Shown here: positions 53,437 to 63,547 of the stretch, piece after piece | How the letters are laid out: every line of letters starts with the position of its first letter | Position numbering within the stretch: position 1 is the first letter of the stretch | NCBI GenBank assembly: GCA_013201155.1 | Contig: CP053716.1 | Span: 744,001 to 808,000 of the forward strand | Direction: 5' to 3' | Source of the DNA: Berryella wangjianweii | GTDB taxonomy: Bacteria > Actinomycetota > Coriobacteriia > Coriobacteriales > Eggerthellaceae | DNA length: 64,000 bases | Program-made: the position numbers and the translations under genes | Notes under the pieces: generated by a model | The model's input: only the letters and a program-made list of their open reading frames with translations | What the model was told of the DNA's origin: nothing | Databases searched by the model: none

Positions 53437-55083
53437 CTACCTCACCCCCCAGGGATTCGTCACCGTGCTGAACTTGCGGCCCGTGGAGGGCTCGCTCACG
53501 TGCACCGAGCAGCTGACGCAGGGGTCGAAGCTGTGCACGGTGCGCAGGGCGTGAATGGGCTTGCTGATGTCGCCCACCGGATTGCCGATCAGGGCCTGCT
53601 CAACGGGACCATGCTCGCCCTTCTCGTTGATCGGGGCCAGGTTCCACGTGGTGGGGATGATGATCTGGTAGCCCTGGATCTTGCCATGCTCCACCTTGGT
53701 GGCATGGTACAGAGCGCCGCGCGGGGCCTCCCAGAAGCCCGAGCCGGCACCGGAATCGGTGGGAGCCTCGGCGAAGTACGCGCTGTCGCCCGCCTTCACG
53801 GCCTCGGTCAGCTCGTCGGCCCAGTCGCACATCATCTTGGCGATGTAGGTGGTCTCGATCTGACGCACCGCCGTGCGGCCCAGCGTCGAGCGCAGAGCGC
53901 GCAGGTCGCCGGGAGCGCCGATGGCCTCCAGCATGGCGTCGATCTGCTCGACCATGTAGGGAACCTTGCGCTGGTACGCGGCCAGGGCGCGCGACAGGCT
54001 GGTAGCCTCGTAGGGCTTGCCGCCGTACGCAGGGGCCTTGCACCAGGTGTAGCGGTCCTTCACGTTGTACTCGGTGAACTCGGGCTTCGTGGTGAAGTCC
54101 GGCGCCTGGTAGGTGCCGGAGCCCTCGTACCACGAATGACCCACGTACTCGGTGATCATCGACTCGTCGGGCTCGGTGAGGCCGAAGCGCTCGTCGATCA
54201 CGCCCGAGGGCAGATAGCGCTCGGACATCTTCATGCTGGGGCTCTCGAACACGCCCCAGGCCAGGAAGCGCTCGCAGCCGGCGCCGTACTCCAGCCCGTC
54301 GGCGTAGTAGGGCGCGATCGCCAGGGTATCGGGAATCAGCGTGGTGCGGCACCAATCGTAGATCTCGTGCGTGAGGGCGCGCAGGTCGTCGAGCTTCTGC
54401 GCCGTGGGCACGAACGAGGTTCCGCCCGGCAGCAGCGTCATGATGTGGGGCATCTTGCCGCCCAGCAGAGCCGAGATCTCGGACGACTTCGCCTGGAAGC
54501 GCAGCGCCTCCAGGTAATGGGCCGTGCAGATCAGATCGAGCTCGGGGGGCAGGCGATAGGCCGTGCCGTCCTCGGCGTCGAACCAGTTGCCGGAGAAGAT
54601 CGACAGCTGGCCGTTCTCGGCGAAGGCCTGCAGGCGCTTCTTCAGCTCGGAGAAATCGCTGGTAACCGAGGTGCCGGCGGCAACAGCCAGGGCATAGGCG
54701 TCGGCGGCGTCGGCCTTCAGCGCGTTCAGGGGGTTCACGTAATCGAGCGCAGCCAGGTTGTAGAACCACAGGATGTTGCTGTGCAGGAACTGCGCGCCCT
54801 CAAGCAGGTTGCGGATGATGCGCGCGTTGTTGGGGATCTTGATCCCGTAGGCCTGCTCGGTGGCGATGGCGCTGGACTGCGCGTGCGAAATGGGGCACAC
54901 GCCGCAGATGCGCTGCACGATCTGAGCCGCGTCGGCCGGCGTGCGGTTCTCCACCACCAGCTCGATGCCGCGGAACGAGCCTGCGGTGGCCCATGCGTCC
55001 ACCACCTTGCCGTTCTCCACTTCCATCTCGACGCGCATGTGTCCTTCGATACGCGTGATGGGATCGATGACCGAACGTGTCAT
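53437..55083 (-). CDS. hyaB: NiFe hydrogenase large (catalytic) subunit
   Basis: A 548-residue subunit carrying the NiFe(CN)2CO site. The L1 ligand motif is RICGVCPISHAQSS (about residues 68-81) and the L2 motif is SFDPCVSCSVHVSE near the C-terminus, both with Cys and no Sec. After the L2 His, about 20 residues (to NPWGVR) remain, which is the tail cut by HyaD. RIEGHMRVEMEVENGKV at the start is typical. This is a group 1 membrane-bound uptake enzyme. It lies 5 nt after the small subunit gene and abuts the cytochrome gene. Confidence 0.97.
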   Translation of the reverse strand: MTRSVIDPITRIEGHMRVEMEVENGKVVDAWATAGSFRGIELVVENRTPADAAQIVQRICGVCPISHAQSSAIATEQAYGIKIPNNARIIRNLLEGAQFLHSNILWFYNLAALDYVNPLNALKADAADAYALAVAAGTSVTSDFSELKKRLQAFAENGQLSIFSGNWFDAEDGTAYRLPPELDLICTAHYLEALRFQAKSSEISALLGGKMPHIMTLLPGGTSFVPTAQKLDDLRALTHEIYDWCRTTLIPDTLAIAPYYADGLEYGAGCERFLAWGVFESPSMKMSERYLPSGVIDERFGLTEPDESMITEYVGHSWYEGSGTYQAPDFTTKPEFTEYNVKDRYTWCKAPAYGGKPYEATSLSRALAAYQRKVPYMVEQIDAMLEAIGAPGDLRALRSTLGRTAVRQIETTYIAKMMCDWADELTEAVKAGDSAYFAEAPTDSGAGSGFWEAPRGALYHATKVEHGKIQGYQIIIPTTWNLAPINEKGEHGPVEQALIGNPVGDISKPIHALRTVHSFDPCVSCSVHVSEPSTGRKFSTVTNPWGVR

Positions 55084-55088
55084 AGCGG

Positions 55089-56345
55089 CTACCTCCCCTC
55101 GTTCTTCGTCTGGCCGGCCGCCGATGCGGCGGGCGTCTCAACGACCTCGTCGTACTGCCCGATCGCCTTGTCGGGATGCTTGGCGTCCCAGGTGCGCTTG
55201 GGCTCGAAGTCGGCGCCGCCGTCCATGCGGCCGGCCTTCTTCATGCCGAAGCCGTGCACCACCAGGGCCGCGGCAAGGGCGCCCGTCACACCGAAGGCGA
55301 TGAGGTCGGGCTGGATCATCCAGTTGCCCACGCGCAGGTCGCGATGACGCGCGATGAACGGGGTGTTCACTTCCACCCAGTTGTCCTCGATGTTGTGCGG
55401 GTTGGCCTCGCAGCACCCGATGCAGGGGGCTCCGGCCTGAACGCACCAGCTGCGGCGGTTGTTCCACATGACCACGCCGCAGTTCGAGTTGGTCTGGGGC
55501 CCGCGACAGCCCAGCGCGTACAGGCAGTAGCCCAGCTCCTCTTCCTTCGAGCCGAACTTGTACACGAACTCGCCGTTCTCGAAGTGGCCGCGGCGCTCGC
55601 AGTTGTCGTGCACCGTCTGGCCGAAGATCTGGGCGGGGCGGTTGTGCCCATCCAGCTGAAGGTGATTGGGGCCCAGCATCAGCACTTCGGTGAGAACCGC
55701 CATCAGATGCTCGGGGTTGGCCGGGCATCCCGGCACGTTGATGACCGGGGTGTGAATGCCCTTCTTCTTCAGATAGGCCATCACGCCCGTGGCGCCGGCG
55801 GCGTTCGGCGCAGCCGACATCCAGCCACCGTTCACCGCGCAGGAGCCCAGGGCCACCACGGCGCGCGCGTTCTCCGCCGCCTCCTCAAGGTGATGAACGC
55901 CCGGCAGGCCGGCCACGCGCAGCGCGTTGCCCTCCCAGCGCTCCACCACGGCGCCCTCGTACACCAGCAGGTAGTCGCCCGCGGCGATCGTCTGCTCCTT
56001 GGCCTTCTCCAGCGACTCGCCGGCACCGGCCGACAGCACGTCGGAGTAGTTCAGCGACAGCAGCTCAAGCACCACCGTGCCCACATCCGGCGTCTCCAGC
56101 TGGGCGAACGACTCCGTGCAGCCTGTGCACGACGCTCCCTCGATCCAGAGCACCGGGTACAGCTTGCCCTTGGCTCGCCCGATCAGCGACTCCTCCACCG
56201 CCTCGGCCACCTTCGGCGCCGCCGCGGATGAGAGACCGGCTGCCACGGCCAGAGCGCCGCAGAACTCCATGAACCGACGACGGGTCACACCGCGCGACTC
56301 CAGCATCGATTCGAGTTCGGGCACATGGGTCCCCTTCTCGCTCAT
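55089..56345 (-). CDS. hyaA: NiFe hydrogenase small subunit, Tat-exported and membrane-anchored
   Basis: A 418-residue iron-sulfur subunit. A twin-Arg signal (VTRRRFMEFCGALAVAAGL) guides the folded heterodimer through Tat. The proximal cluster motif is LWIEGASCTGCTESF, followed by GSCAVNGG and VPGCPANPEHL. Medial and distal sites are in VHDNCERRGHF, CLYALGCRGPQTNSNC and AGAPCIGCCEANP. A C-terminal helix (DLIAFGVTGALAAALVVHGFGM) anchors it to the membrane next to cytochrome b. The ATG at 56343-56345 (MSEKGTH) has GAGGGGGG 7 nt upstream; an ATG 11 codons earlier is less likely. It heads the hya operon behind an AT-rich leader. Confidence 0.96.
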   Translation of the reverse strand: MSEKGTHVPELESMLESRGVTRRRFMEFCGALAVAAGLSSAAAPKVAEAVEESLIGRAKGKLYPVLWIEGASCTGCTESFAQLETPDVGTVVLELLSLNYSDVLSAGAGESLEKAKEQTIAAGDYLLVYEGAVVERWEGNALRVAGLPGVHHLEEAAENARAVVALGSCAVNGGWMSAAPNAAGATGVMAYLKKKGIHTPVINVPGCPANPEHLMAVLTEVLMLGPNHLQLDGHNRPAQIFGQTVHDNCERRGHFENGEFVYKFGSKEEELGYCLYALGCRGPQTNSNCGVVMWNNRRSWCVQAGAPCIGCCEANPHNIEDNWVEVNTPFIARHRDLRVGNWMIQPDLIAFGVTGALAAALVVHGFGMKKAGRMDGGADFEPKRTWDAKHPDKAIGQYDEVVETPAASAAGQTKNEGR

Positions 56346-56621
56346 GAACGCACCCCCCTCATGGGTCTCGTCTAACATGAATTACACCATTGTCCCCTCA
56401 CAGCCCCCAACTTGGACTTATGAAGATGATGCGAAGCCAAATTCATCCAAGGTGTCCACAAGCGTATTATTTCTTTCTTTATGCGTAATATTTTATAAAA
56501 GAACAGCTCGGTTTTCATCTGACCTATGGCGATCGCATCCCAGCTCTGCGCCTGATCTGCAGGCAGGAGAGCACTGCTCTATACTCGCCTCCATCATGCG
56601 AGAATCCACGAAAGGAACCCT

Positions 56622-57449
56622 ATGTACCAGATCGGCAATTTCCTGCAGAACGACGACGTCGCGGTGATCGCGCAGAAGGGCGCGTTCAGCGTGATCGAGT
56701 GGAAGCGCGACCTGTCGGTCAGCCAGACCAACGCGCAGGCCGCGTGGTTCGCCGCCGAGATGAACGTGCGTCGCAGGCAGGTGGTGTGCAACCTGGCAAC
56801 GTCGCCCGTCACCGTGCAGGCCGGCGCCATGCAGTGGAGCGTGGGCGACGTGGGCGCCACCACGGGCGTGAAGGGCGTGGGCGACTTCCTGGGCAAGGCC
56901 CTGCGCTCGGCCGTCACCAAGGAGTCTGCGATCAAGCCCGAGTACGTGGGGTCGGGCGTGCTGGTGCTGGAGCCCACCTACCGCTACATCCTGCTGGCCG
57001 ACGTGGCCGAGTGGGGCGGCGGCATCGTGCTGGACGACGGCCTGTTCCTGGCCGGTCACTCGTCGCTGAAGCACCAGCTGGTGGCGCGCAACAACTTCTC
57101 GTCGGCCATCGCGGGCGGCGAGGGCCTGTTCAACCTCAGCCTGGTGGGAAGCGGCGTGGCGGCCCTTGAGTCGCCCTGCCCCCAGGAGGAGCTGATCGTC
57201 ATCGACCTGCAGGACGACGTGCTGAGGATCGACGGCAACATGGCGCTTGCCTGGAGCCCCTCGCTGCAGTTCACGGTTGAGCGCTCGGGAAAGACGCTGA
57301 TCGGCTCGGCGGCCTCGGGCGAGGGCCTGGTGAACGTGTACCGCGGCACCGGCCGCGTGATGATGGCGCCCACGATCTACGGCGCCACCTCGACGCCGGC
57401 CACCTCCGACGGCGGCGGCCTGGGCGGGATGCTGCCCGACATCCTGTAG
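56622..57449 (+). CDS. AIM24-family protein of unknown function
   Basis: A 275-residue soluble beta-rich protein of the AIM24/TIGR00266 family, with the pattern FSVIEWKRDLSVSQTNAQAAWFAAEM-x-VRRRQVVCNL, MQWSVGDVGATTGVKG, SGVLVLEPTYRYILL, VALESPCPQEELIVIDLQDDVLRIDGNMALAWS and GEGLVNVYRGTGRVMMAP. Yeast Aim24 organises mitochondrial inner membrane complexes; the bacterial role is not established. AAAGGA lies upstream of the ATG and a TATACT -10 about 40 nt upstream. It is monocistronic and divergent from the hydrogenase operon, ending at a terminator. Confidence 0.9.
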   Translation: MYQIGNFLQNDDVAVIAQKGAFSVIEWKRDLSVSQTNAQAAWFAAEMNVRRRQVVCNLATSPVTVQAGAMQWSVGDVGATTGVKGVGDFLGKALRSAVTKESAIKPEYVGSGVLVLEPTYRYILLADVAEWGGGIVLDDGLFLAGHSSLKHQLVARNNFSSAIAGGEGLFNLSLVGSGVAALESPCPQEELIVIDLQDDVLRIDGNMALAWSPSLQFTVERSGKTLIGSAASGEGLVNVYRGTGRVMMAPTIYGATSTPATSDGGGLGGMLPDIL

Positions 57450-57498
57450 GGCCGCAGACGGCGCGCGCGGCGCGCCTCGCAAAGACGCAGTCGCCATC

Positions 57499-57533
57499 AG
57501 GGGCGCTGAGCATCGGCTCGGCGCCCCTTTCCT
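57499..57533 (+). terminator. Intrinsic terminator after the AIM24-family gene
   Basis: AGGGGCGC (57499-57506) pairs with GCGCCCCT (57521-57528) over 14 nt, followed by TTCC. It lies 50 nt after the stop. Confidence 0.7.
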
Positions 57534-57585
57534 GTGCCCCCAAGACGCGTGCGGACGCTCGCTGCCCTACGCCGCTCCCGCGCAT

Positions 57586-57618
57586 GAAAAACGGGCGCCC
57601 TCGCAAGAGGACGCCCGT
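57586..57618 (-). terminator. Intrinsic terminator after the MucBP adhesin gene
   Basis: On the minus strand ACGGGCG, an inner CCTC/GAGG and CGCCCGT form a 12-bp stem with a TTGC loop, followed by TTTTTC. It lies 44 nt after the adhesin stop. Confidence 0.88.
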
Positions 57619-57661
57619 TCGCAGCATGCCTGCAGCGCGTTGCCGCAGCGGTGCCGACGCC

Positions 57662-60600
57662 TTAGCTCTCGTCGGTGCGACGACGCGCGATGCGGGCCAG
57701 CAGGCCCATGAGCGCAGCGCCCAGGCCCGCGCCGGCCACCGCCACCGCGCCGGCATCGCCGGTCGAAGGCATCTTGGCCGGGGCGGTCACCTTCGGATCG
57801 CCCGGCTTGCCCGGGGTCGGGTCACCCGGCTTGCCCGGCTCGGGGTCGCCCGGAGTCTCCGGATCCTTCACCAGCTCGTACACGTAGGTGACCTCGGTCG
57901 TGCCCTCGACCACCTCACCGGTCTCGGACCCGCGGGTCAGCTTCGGAACCCGACGGTAGGTCTTGCCGTTCTTCTCGATCGTGTCGGGACGGTTGTCGGT
58001 GGTGTCGTAGGCCGTGCCCGCAGGGGTGTCCTTCTCGTCGATCACGTCATCGGCGATCGGGTTGCCCTCGGAGTCCTCGTAGTGAACGACCACATCGCCC
58101 TTCACCAGCTCGTACACGTAGGTGACCTCGGTCGTGCCCTCAACCACCTTGCCGGTCTCGGCGCCCTCGGTCAGCTTCGGCACGCGCTTGTAGATGCGGC
58201 CGTTGTGCTTGATCGTGTCGGGGCGGTTGTCGGTGGTGTCGTAGTCCGTGCCCGTGGGCTTGTCCTTCTCGTCGGTCACGTCATCGGCGATCGGGTTGCC
58301 CTCCGTGTCGCGGTAATGCACGATCACGCTGCCCTTCACCTCTTGGTACACGTAGGTGACGGTCTTGAAGCCCTCCTCCACCGCGCCGGTTGCCGGATCG
58401 GAGGAAGTCAGGCGGCCATCGGCGTCAACCGCGCCCACCGGGTAGTCCGTGCCTGCGGGCACCAGCTTGTAGGTGCGACCCGCGCTGGTCACGATCTTCT
58501 GAGGACGGTTGTCCACGATGGTGTCGTACGCGGTTCCGATGGGAACGTTCTTCTCGTCAACCACTTCACGGCTGATCTCGTTGCCCTCGGTGTCCAGGTA
58601 GCGCACGGTCACGCTGCCCGTCGGGTCGGCCGGGGCCTCCACCAGCTTGTACTCGTAGGTCACCTCGGTCGTGCCCTCGACCACGGTGCCGGTCTCGGCA
58701 GCCGAGCCGGCCTTCACGCCCACCAGCTCGTAGAACGACTTCACGCCGGTGTCGGGGTCGGTGTACACGATGGTCTGGGGCTTGTTGTCGATGGCCGTGT
58801 CGTACTCGGTGCCCAGCGACGACTTCGGCGTGTCGATCACGTCACTGGCAATCTGCTTGCCCGTGCCCTGCTCCACGTAGTGCACCAGCACGTCGCCCTT
58901 CACCTCTTCGTACACGTAGGTGACGGTCTGGGGATCCTTGGCAACCTTGCCGGCAACGGGGTCGGACGACTCCAGGTGGCTGTTGCCGTCAACCGTTCCC
59001 ACCGGGTAGGAGCCGGCGCGGACCAGGCGGTACTTCTTGCCCTGGTGCTCGATGGTCGCGGGCTTCAGCGCGTCGGTGGCGGTGTCGTAGGCATCACCCG
59101 TGGGCTGGTCCTTCGCCACATCCTGCGGGTCCTTGATCACGTTGCCGTTGACGTCCTTGTACTCGACGGTCACGTTGCCGCGCACCTGCTCGTACACGTA
59201 GGTGACGGTCTGCCTCTCGGCGGTCACGTTGCCGGTGGGGCTAGCCGACTTGGTCAGGTGGCCCTTGTCGTCAACAGCGCCCACGCCGTAGTCGCCGGCC
59301 TTCTTCACCAGCTGGTACACCTTGCCCTCGGGGGTGGTGATCTCCTCGGGCTTCAGCTTGCCCTCGGCGTTGTAGGCATCGCCGATCGACGCATCCTCGG
59401 CCGCCACGGCGGGGTCTTTGATCTGCTTGCCCTCGGTGTCCACGTAGGTCACGTCAACGCCGCTCTTCACCTGGCGGTACACGTAGGTGACGGTCTTGCG
59501 CTGCTCGGCCACGTTGCCGGTAACGGCATCCGAGCTCACCTGGTGACCGTTCTTCTCCACGGCGCCCACCGCGTCGAAGTAGCCGCCCTCCACCAGCTCG
59601 TACACACGCCCGTCAGGCGTGGTCAGCTTCTTGGGACGCAGGGTGTCGGTAACCGTGTCGTAGTTCTCGCCCACGGGCTGATCCGTTGCCGCGTTCTTCT
59701 GGCCCGCAACCTCGGCGCCGTTCTCCACGAAGGTGATCTTCTTGCCCTCGGTGTCCACGTAGGTTACGTCAACGCTGCCCTTCACCTGCTCGTACACGTA
59801 GGTGATGGTCTGGGGCTGCTCGGTCACCTTGCCGGTGGTGGCGGCGGACTCGACACGGTGGCCCTGGTCGTCAACCTTGCCCACCTTGTCAGAGGGATAG
59901 GTGGCGGCCTTCTTCACCAGCTGATACACCTTGCCGTCAGCGGTGGTGATGCGCTCGGGACGCAGCTCGGGGGTGGCGCCGTTGTAGTCGTCGCCCACGG
60001 GCTGATCCTTGGCGGCATCCTTGTTGGGCTGCAGCATGGTGCCCTCGGTGTCGATGTAGCTGACGTCAACGCTGCCCTTCACCTGCTCGTACATGTAGGT
60101 GATCACCGTGGTGCCCTCGACCACCTTGCCGCTCTCGGCGCCCTTGGTCAGCACCGGCACCAGCTGGTACACCTTGCCGTCGGCAGTGGTGATGCGGTTC
60201 GGGCGCTTGTCGGCGGTGTCGTAGGCGGTGCCCACCGACGAGGCGTCGGTGTCCTTCACGCCGGCGGGGAAGTCGGCGTCGTTCGGGTCAAGCGTCTGAT
60301 CGCCCGGCAGCGTGCCGATCGTCTGCGTGGCGTCGGTGCCGTCATAGCCCGAGCCGGTGCCGGGAAGCGGGTTGCCCTTCACATCGACGTAGTGCACCGC
60401 CACGTCGCCCTTCACCTCTTCGTACACGTAGGTGACGTCCAGGGTTCCGTCAACCACCTTGCCGGTTTCGGCAGCGGGGCTGGCCAGGTAGCCCTGAGCG
60501 CCGGCCTTCGGCGTCACCAGCAGGCCGGTGGCGTCAACGGTGCCCGCGCCCGCCGTGGGGCCGGCCGTGGCCACGCGACGATACAGCTTGCCCTTATGGG

Positions 60601-63547
60601 TGATGGTGTCGGACTTGTAGTCGGTGGTGGTGTAGTCGGTGTCCACCGCGGCACCCGTGGTGTCGTACACCGGGGTCGAGATCTCGTTGCCGTCCACGTC
60701 AACGTAGTGCACCACCACGTTGCCCGTCACCTGCGGAATCACGCGCTCCTTGTACACGTAGGTGACCACCGTGGTGCCCTCGACCACTGAGCCCGCGGGG
60801 CTGCCCTGGGTCAGCGAGGGAACGCGGTCGTACACCTTGCCATTCGACTCGATGGTGTCAGGCCAATTGCCAGCTGTGTCGTAAGGCGTGCCCACCGACG
60901 AGGTGTCGGTGTCCTTCACCGCAGCCGTGTAGTCGGAGTCCTTGTCGTCGCTCTTCAGGGTGTCGGCGGCCTTCACCGATTCGATGTTAAGGGTCTTGTC
61001 GGAGCCGTTGAACTTGCCGGTGCCGTTCAGCGGATTGCCGTCCGAGTCGAGGTAGCGCACCACCACGTCGCCCTTGACTTCCTTGTACACGTAGGTCACC
61101 TCGGTCAGAGGCTTCTCCACGCTGCCGGTGGGCGTACCGCCATTCGCAGAGTTCTGGGCCACCAGGCCGGGCTTCGTGGTCTCAACCAGGTTGTAGTCAA
61201 CGCCCACCTTGCCCACCTCGTACATGCCGGAGGAGGCCAGACGGTACAGCTTGCCGTTCTTCGGCGTGATCTGGGCAGGACGATGGTCGGTGATGGTGTC
61301 GTACTCGGTCGTGTACGAGGCGTTCTCGGTATCGGTGACCGGCTCGGCGATCTTGTTGCCCTCGGTGTCAACGTAGTTCACCACCACGTTGCCCTTCACT
61401 TCCTGGTACACGTAGGTGACGAAGCGCTCGCCCTTCACCACGTTGCCGTTGGGAGCGGTGCCGGTGGGGTCGTCCTGACCCACCACGGCCTTCAGCTTCG
61501 AGCTGGTCAGGTTATGCTCAGCGCCCACGGTGCCCACGGGGTACTTGCCCGCGTCAACCAGCTTGTACACCTTGCCGTTCTTGTCGGTAATGGTGGCGTC
61601 ACGACGGTCGTCGGTGGTGGTGTAGGTCGAGCCCACAGGGGCGTTCTCAACGTCCTTCACCGGATCCTGAATCACGTTGCCGTTCACGTCCACGTAGTTC
61701 ACGGTCACCGAGCCCTCAGCAAGCTCGTACACGTAGGTGACGTAACGCGTGCCCTGAGCAACCTGGCCCTTGGGGGCCGTACCCAGCACGTTGTCGGCGG
61801 CGATGAGCCCCGCCTTGCCGGTGGTCAGCAGGTTGCCGTCGTCTCCCACCTCACCCACGGTGTAGGAGCCCTTCTTCACCAGCTTGTAGTTGTGATTCTG
61901 GAAATCAATCGTGCCCGGGCGCTTGTCCTCCACCGTGTCGTAGGGCGAGCAAATGTTGCCGTCCGTGGCGGGCGTGTCCACCTCTTGGGGCTTGATCTCG
62001 TTGCCCTCAGTGTCCACGTAGCGCACCAGCACCTCGCCCTTGTGCACCTGCGGGGTGTTCGAGGCCGTGGCGACGACCGCACGGTTGTCCTCGCCGCCGC
62101 CGTACTGAGCGTTCGCACCATACGTGGGGTTGATATACGACGTGGGAATTCCCGTGTCATCGCCGTATGCAGGGAACGGCTTGCCGCTCATGTCGGTGAA
62201 CTGGGCGTCATTGAAGACACCAGCGGCTCCACCGGAAGCCCAGTTCTCATTGTCGAAGTTGATGCCGAAGGTGCCCATGTTGCCTGCGGGAACCTTATCG
62301 GGGTTGATCGTGCCCATTACCAGAACGCCCGGCTTGCTGTAGTCGCCGAAGAAGCGAACGGTGGCCGTCTTGCGATCATCGCTGATCGACTCGATCATGG
62401 CGTAGTGAGTACCGTCCGCCACGAATGCCGACTTATCCTTTGAGTTTCCAATCTGTGGCTTTTTCTCCAGATCGTAGGGCATGAAGTACACCGGCAGCTT
62501 CGCGCCCACGATGTTCGACTCCGCCCACGTCCACGGGTTGGGGTTCGTGGACTTGCACGAGATCTTGGCGATGAAGCCGCCCGGGATGCCGCCGATCTCG
62601 GTGTTGAACACCAGCACGCCCTGAGACTTGAAGTCCTTCATGAAGCTGATGTCCTCAGCATCACCGATGGGGCGGGCGTCGTAGGTCATCACGTTCGCGC
62701 GCATGTACGGCTTCGTGCCGTCGTTGTCCTGGAACACCTGCTTGCCCTGAGAGTCATACACGGGCTTTTTGTCGTTATCGAGAATGGGCGGCGCAGGCTT
62801 GCCGGCATTGCGTGCAAAACCGGTATCGCCACCGCTGTTCCACGCGGGAAGCGTGTACTCGGATTCCTTGATCACCACATCATTCACCAAGAAGCGGAAC
62901 TTCGCCTTGGTATCGCGGGTAAACGCGATCGACTGCGCCTTGTCGGCACGCGACACCTGGAACTGCAGGTCGGCCAGGCCCTCAACGCGCTCGTTGAAGG
63001 TGATCTTGTACTTCACGCGCTTGATGACGGCATTGTCAGCCGAGATATCGAAACGCGAAGGGTCATTGGAGTCCATGGCCCGGTAGTAGTCGCTGTGGTA
63101 CGAGACACGCTCGACCTTGGCCACCTCGACGCTCTCGGTCGAACCGTCGCTCTTCTTGACCTTCACCACGATCTTGCGTGGCAGCGTGAAAGGGAGGTCC
63201 TGGCTCTCCACGAAAAAGTAGTTGCCCGCATGCAGGCTCTGGCCGGCGAAGCTGAAGGTCGCGCTGGCATCCTTGCCCTGCACCGTGGGCGGCGCACCGA
63301 TGCCGCTACCAGTAAACGTAACGGTGGTGACCGGCGTGACCTGCTTCTCCTCCTTGTTGATGGGCATCGTGCCCGGTGCCGGGCACGTCGCCGCGTTGGC
63401 TGCGGACGCATCCGCGGCCTTCAACGTGGCGGACCCATCCGTGGCAAACGCAGGAATCGGCTGCGCGAGAAGAGATCCCACCAGCACCGACGTCACTCCT
63501 ATACGCATCGGCGGGCTCAGCAGGCGATCCTGTTTCTTGTCGGCCAT
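57662..63547 (-). CDS. Giant MucBP-repeat surface adhesin with LPXTG-like sorting signal
   Basis: A 1961-residue cell-wall protein. A signal peptide ends near AFA (residue 35). Residues about 40-500 form an unassigned N-terminal region with beta-rich adhesin character. From about residue 502 to 1893, fourteen MucBP-like repeats of roughly 80-110 residues follow, each with V-x-V-x-Y-x-D-x-x-G near the start and TYVYE at the end. A Pro/Gly wall-spanning segment (PGDPEPGKPGDPTPGKPGD) precedes the sorting signal MPSTG (residue 1926), a hydrophobic span and RRRTDES. MucBP repeats bind mucin, so intestinal adhesion is likely. GGGAGG precedes the ATG. Some repeats are nearly identical (numbers 13 and 14), implying recent duplication. 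Confidence 0.94.
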   Translation of the reverse strand: MADKKQDRLLSPPMRIGVTSVLVGSLLAQPIPAFATDGSATLKAADASAANAATCPAPGTMPINKEEKQVTPVTTVTFTGSGIGAPPTVQGKDASATFSFAGQSLHAGNYFFVESQDLPFTLPRKIVVKVKKSDGSTESVEVAKVERVSYHSDYYRAMDSNDPSRFDISADNAVIKRVKYKITFNERVEGLADLQFQVSRADKAQSIAFTRDTKAKFRFLVNDVVIKESEYTLPAWNSGGDTGFARNAGKPAPPILDNDKKPVYDSQGKQVFQDNDGTKPYMRANVMTYDARPIGDAEDISFMKDFKSQGVLVFNTEIGGIPGGFIAKISCKSTNPNPWTWAESNIVGAKLPVYFMPYDLEKKPQIGNSKDKSAFVADGTHYAMIESISDDRKTATVRFFGDYSKPGVLVMGTINPDKVPAGNMGTFGINFDNENWASGGAAGVFNDAQFTDMSGKPFPAYGDDTGIPTSYINPTYGANAQYGGGEDNRAVVATASNTPQVHKGEVLVRYVDTEGNEIKPQEVDTPATDGNICSPYDTVEDKRPGTIDFQNHNYKLVKKGSYTVGEVGDDGNLLTTGKAGLIAADNVLGTAPKGQVAQGTRYVTYVYELAEGSVTVNYVDVNGNVIQDPVKDVENAPVGSTYTTTDDRRDATITDKNGKVYKLVDAGKYPVGTVGAEHNLTSSKLKAVVGQDDPTGTAPNGNVVKGERFVTYVYQEVKGNVVVNYVDTEGNKIAEPVTDTENASYTTEYDTITDHRPAQITPKNGKLYRLASSGMYEVGKVGVDYNLVETTKPGLVAQNSANGGTPTGSVEKPLTEVTYVYKEVKGDVVVRYLDSDGNPLNGTGKFNGSDKTLNIESVKAADTLKSDDKDSDYTAAVKDTDTSSVGTPYDTAGNWPDTIESNGKVYDRVPSLTQGSPAGSVVEGTTVVTYVYKERVIPQVTGNVVVHYVDVDGNEISTPVYDTTGAAVDTDYTTTDYKSDTITHKGKLYRRVATAGPTAGAGTVDATGLLVTPKAGAQGYLASPAAETGKVVDGTLDVTYVYEEVKGDVAVHYVDVKGNPLPGTGSGYDGTDATQTIGTLPGDQTLDPNDADFPAGVKDTDASSVGTAYDTADKRPNRITTADGKVYQLVPVLTKGAESGKVVEGTTVITYMYEQVKGSVDVSYIDTEGTMLQPNKDAAKDQPVGDDYNGATPELRPERITTADGKVYQLVKKAATYPSDKVGKVDDQGHRVESAATTGKVTEQPQTITYVYEQVKGSVDVTYVDTEGKKITFVENGAEVAGQKNAATDQPVGENYDTVTDTLRPKKLTTPDGRVYELVEGGYFDAVGAVEKNGHQVSSDAVTGNVAEQRKTVTYVYRQVKSGVDVTYVDTEGKQIKDPAVAAEDASIGDAYNAEGKLKPEEITTPEGKVYQLVKKAGDYGVGAVDDKGHLTKSASPTGNVTAERQTVTYVYEQVRGNVTVEYKDVNGNVIKDPQDVAKDQPTGDAYDTATDALKPATIEHQGKKYRLVRAGSYPVGTVDGNSHLESSDPVAGKVAKDPQTVTYVYEEVKGDVLVHYVEQGTGKQIASDVIDTPKSSLGTEYDTAIDNKPQTIVYTDPDTGVKSFYELVGVKAGSAAETGTVVEGTTEVTYEYKLVEAPADPTGSVTVRYLDTEGNEISREVVDEKNVPIGTAYDTIVDNRPQKIVTSAGRTYKLVPAGTDYPVGAVDADGRLTSSDPATGAVEEGFKTVTYVYQEVKGSVIVHYRDTEGNPIADDVTDEKDKPTGTDYDTTDNRPDTIKHNGRIYKRVPKLTEGAETGKVVEGTTEVTYVYELVKGDVVVHYEDSEGNPIADDVIDEKDTPAGTAYDTTDNRPDTIEKNGKTYRRVPKLTRGSETGEVVEGTTEVTYVYELVKDPETPGDPEPGKPGDPTPGKPGDPKVTAPAKMPSTGDAGAVAVAGAGLGAALMGLLARIARRRTDES

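Noticed and set aside
57584..60790. 1068-codon plus-strand frame opposite the MucBP adhesin, with striking Val/His/Gly repeats
   Set aside because: The repeats are the reverse complement of the MucBP repeats. The adhesin has a signal peptide, SD, sorting signal and terminator, so the complement frame is an artefact.
57868..62042. CRISPR-like or satellite array
   Set aside because: The roughly 300-nt periodicity is entirely explained by MucBP protein repeats with one continuous frame; there are no short identical repeats with unique spacers.
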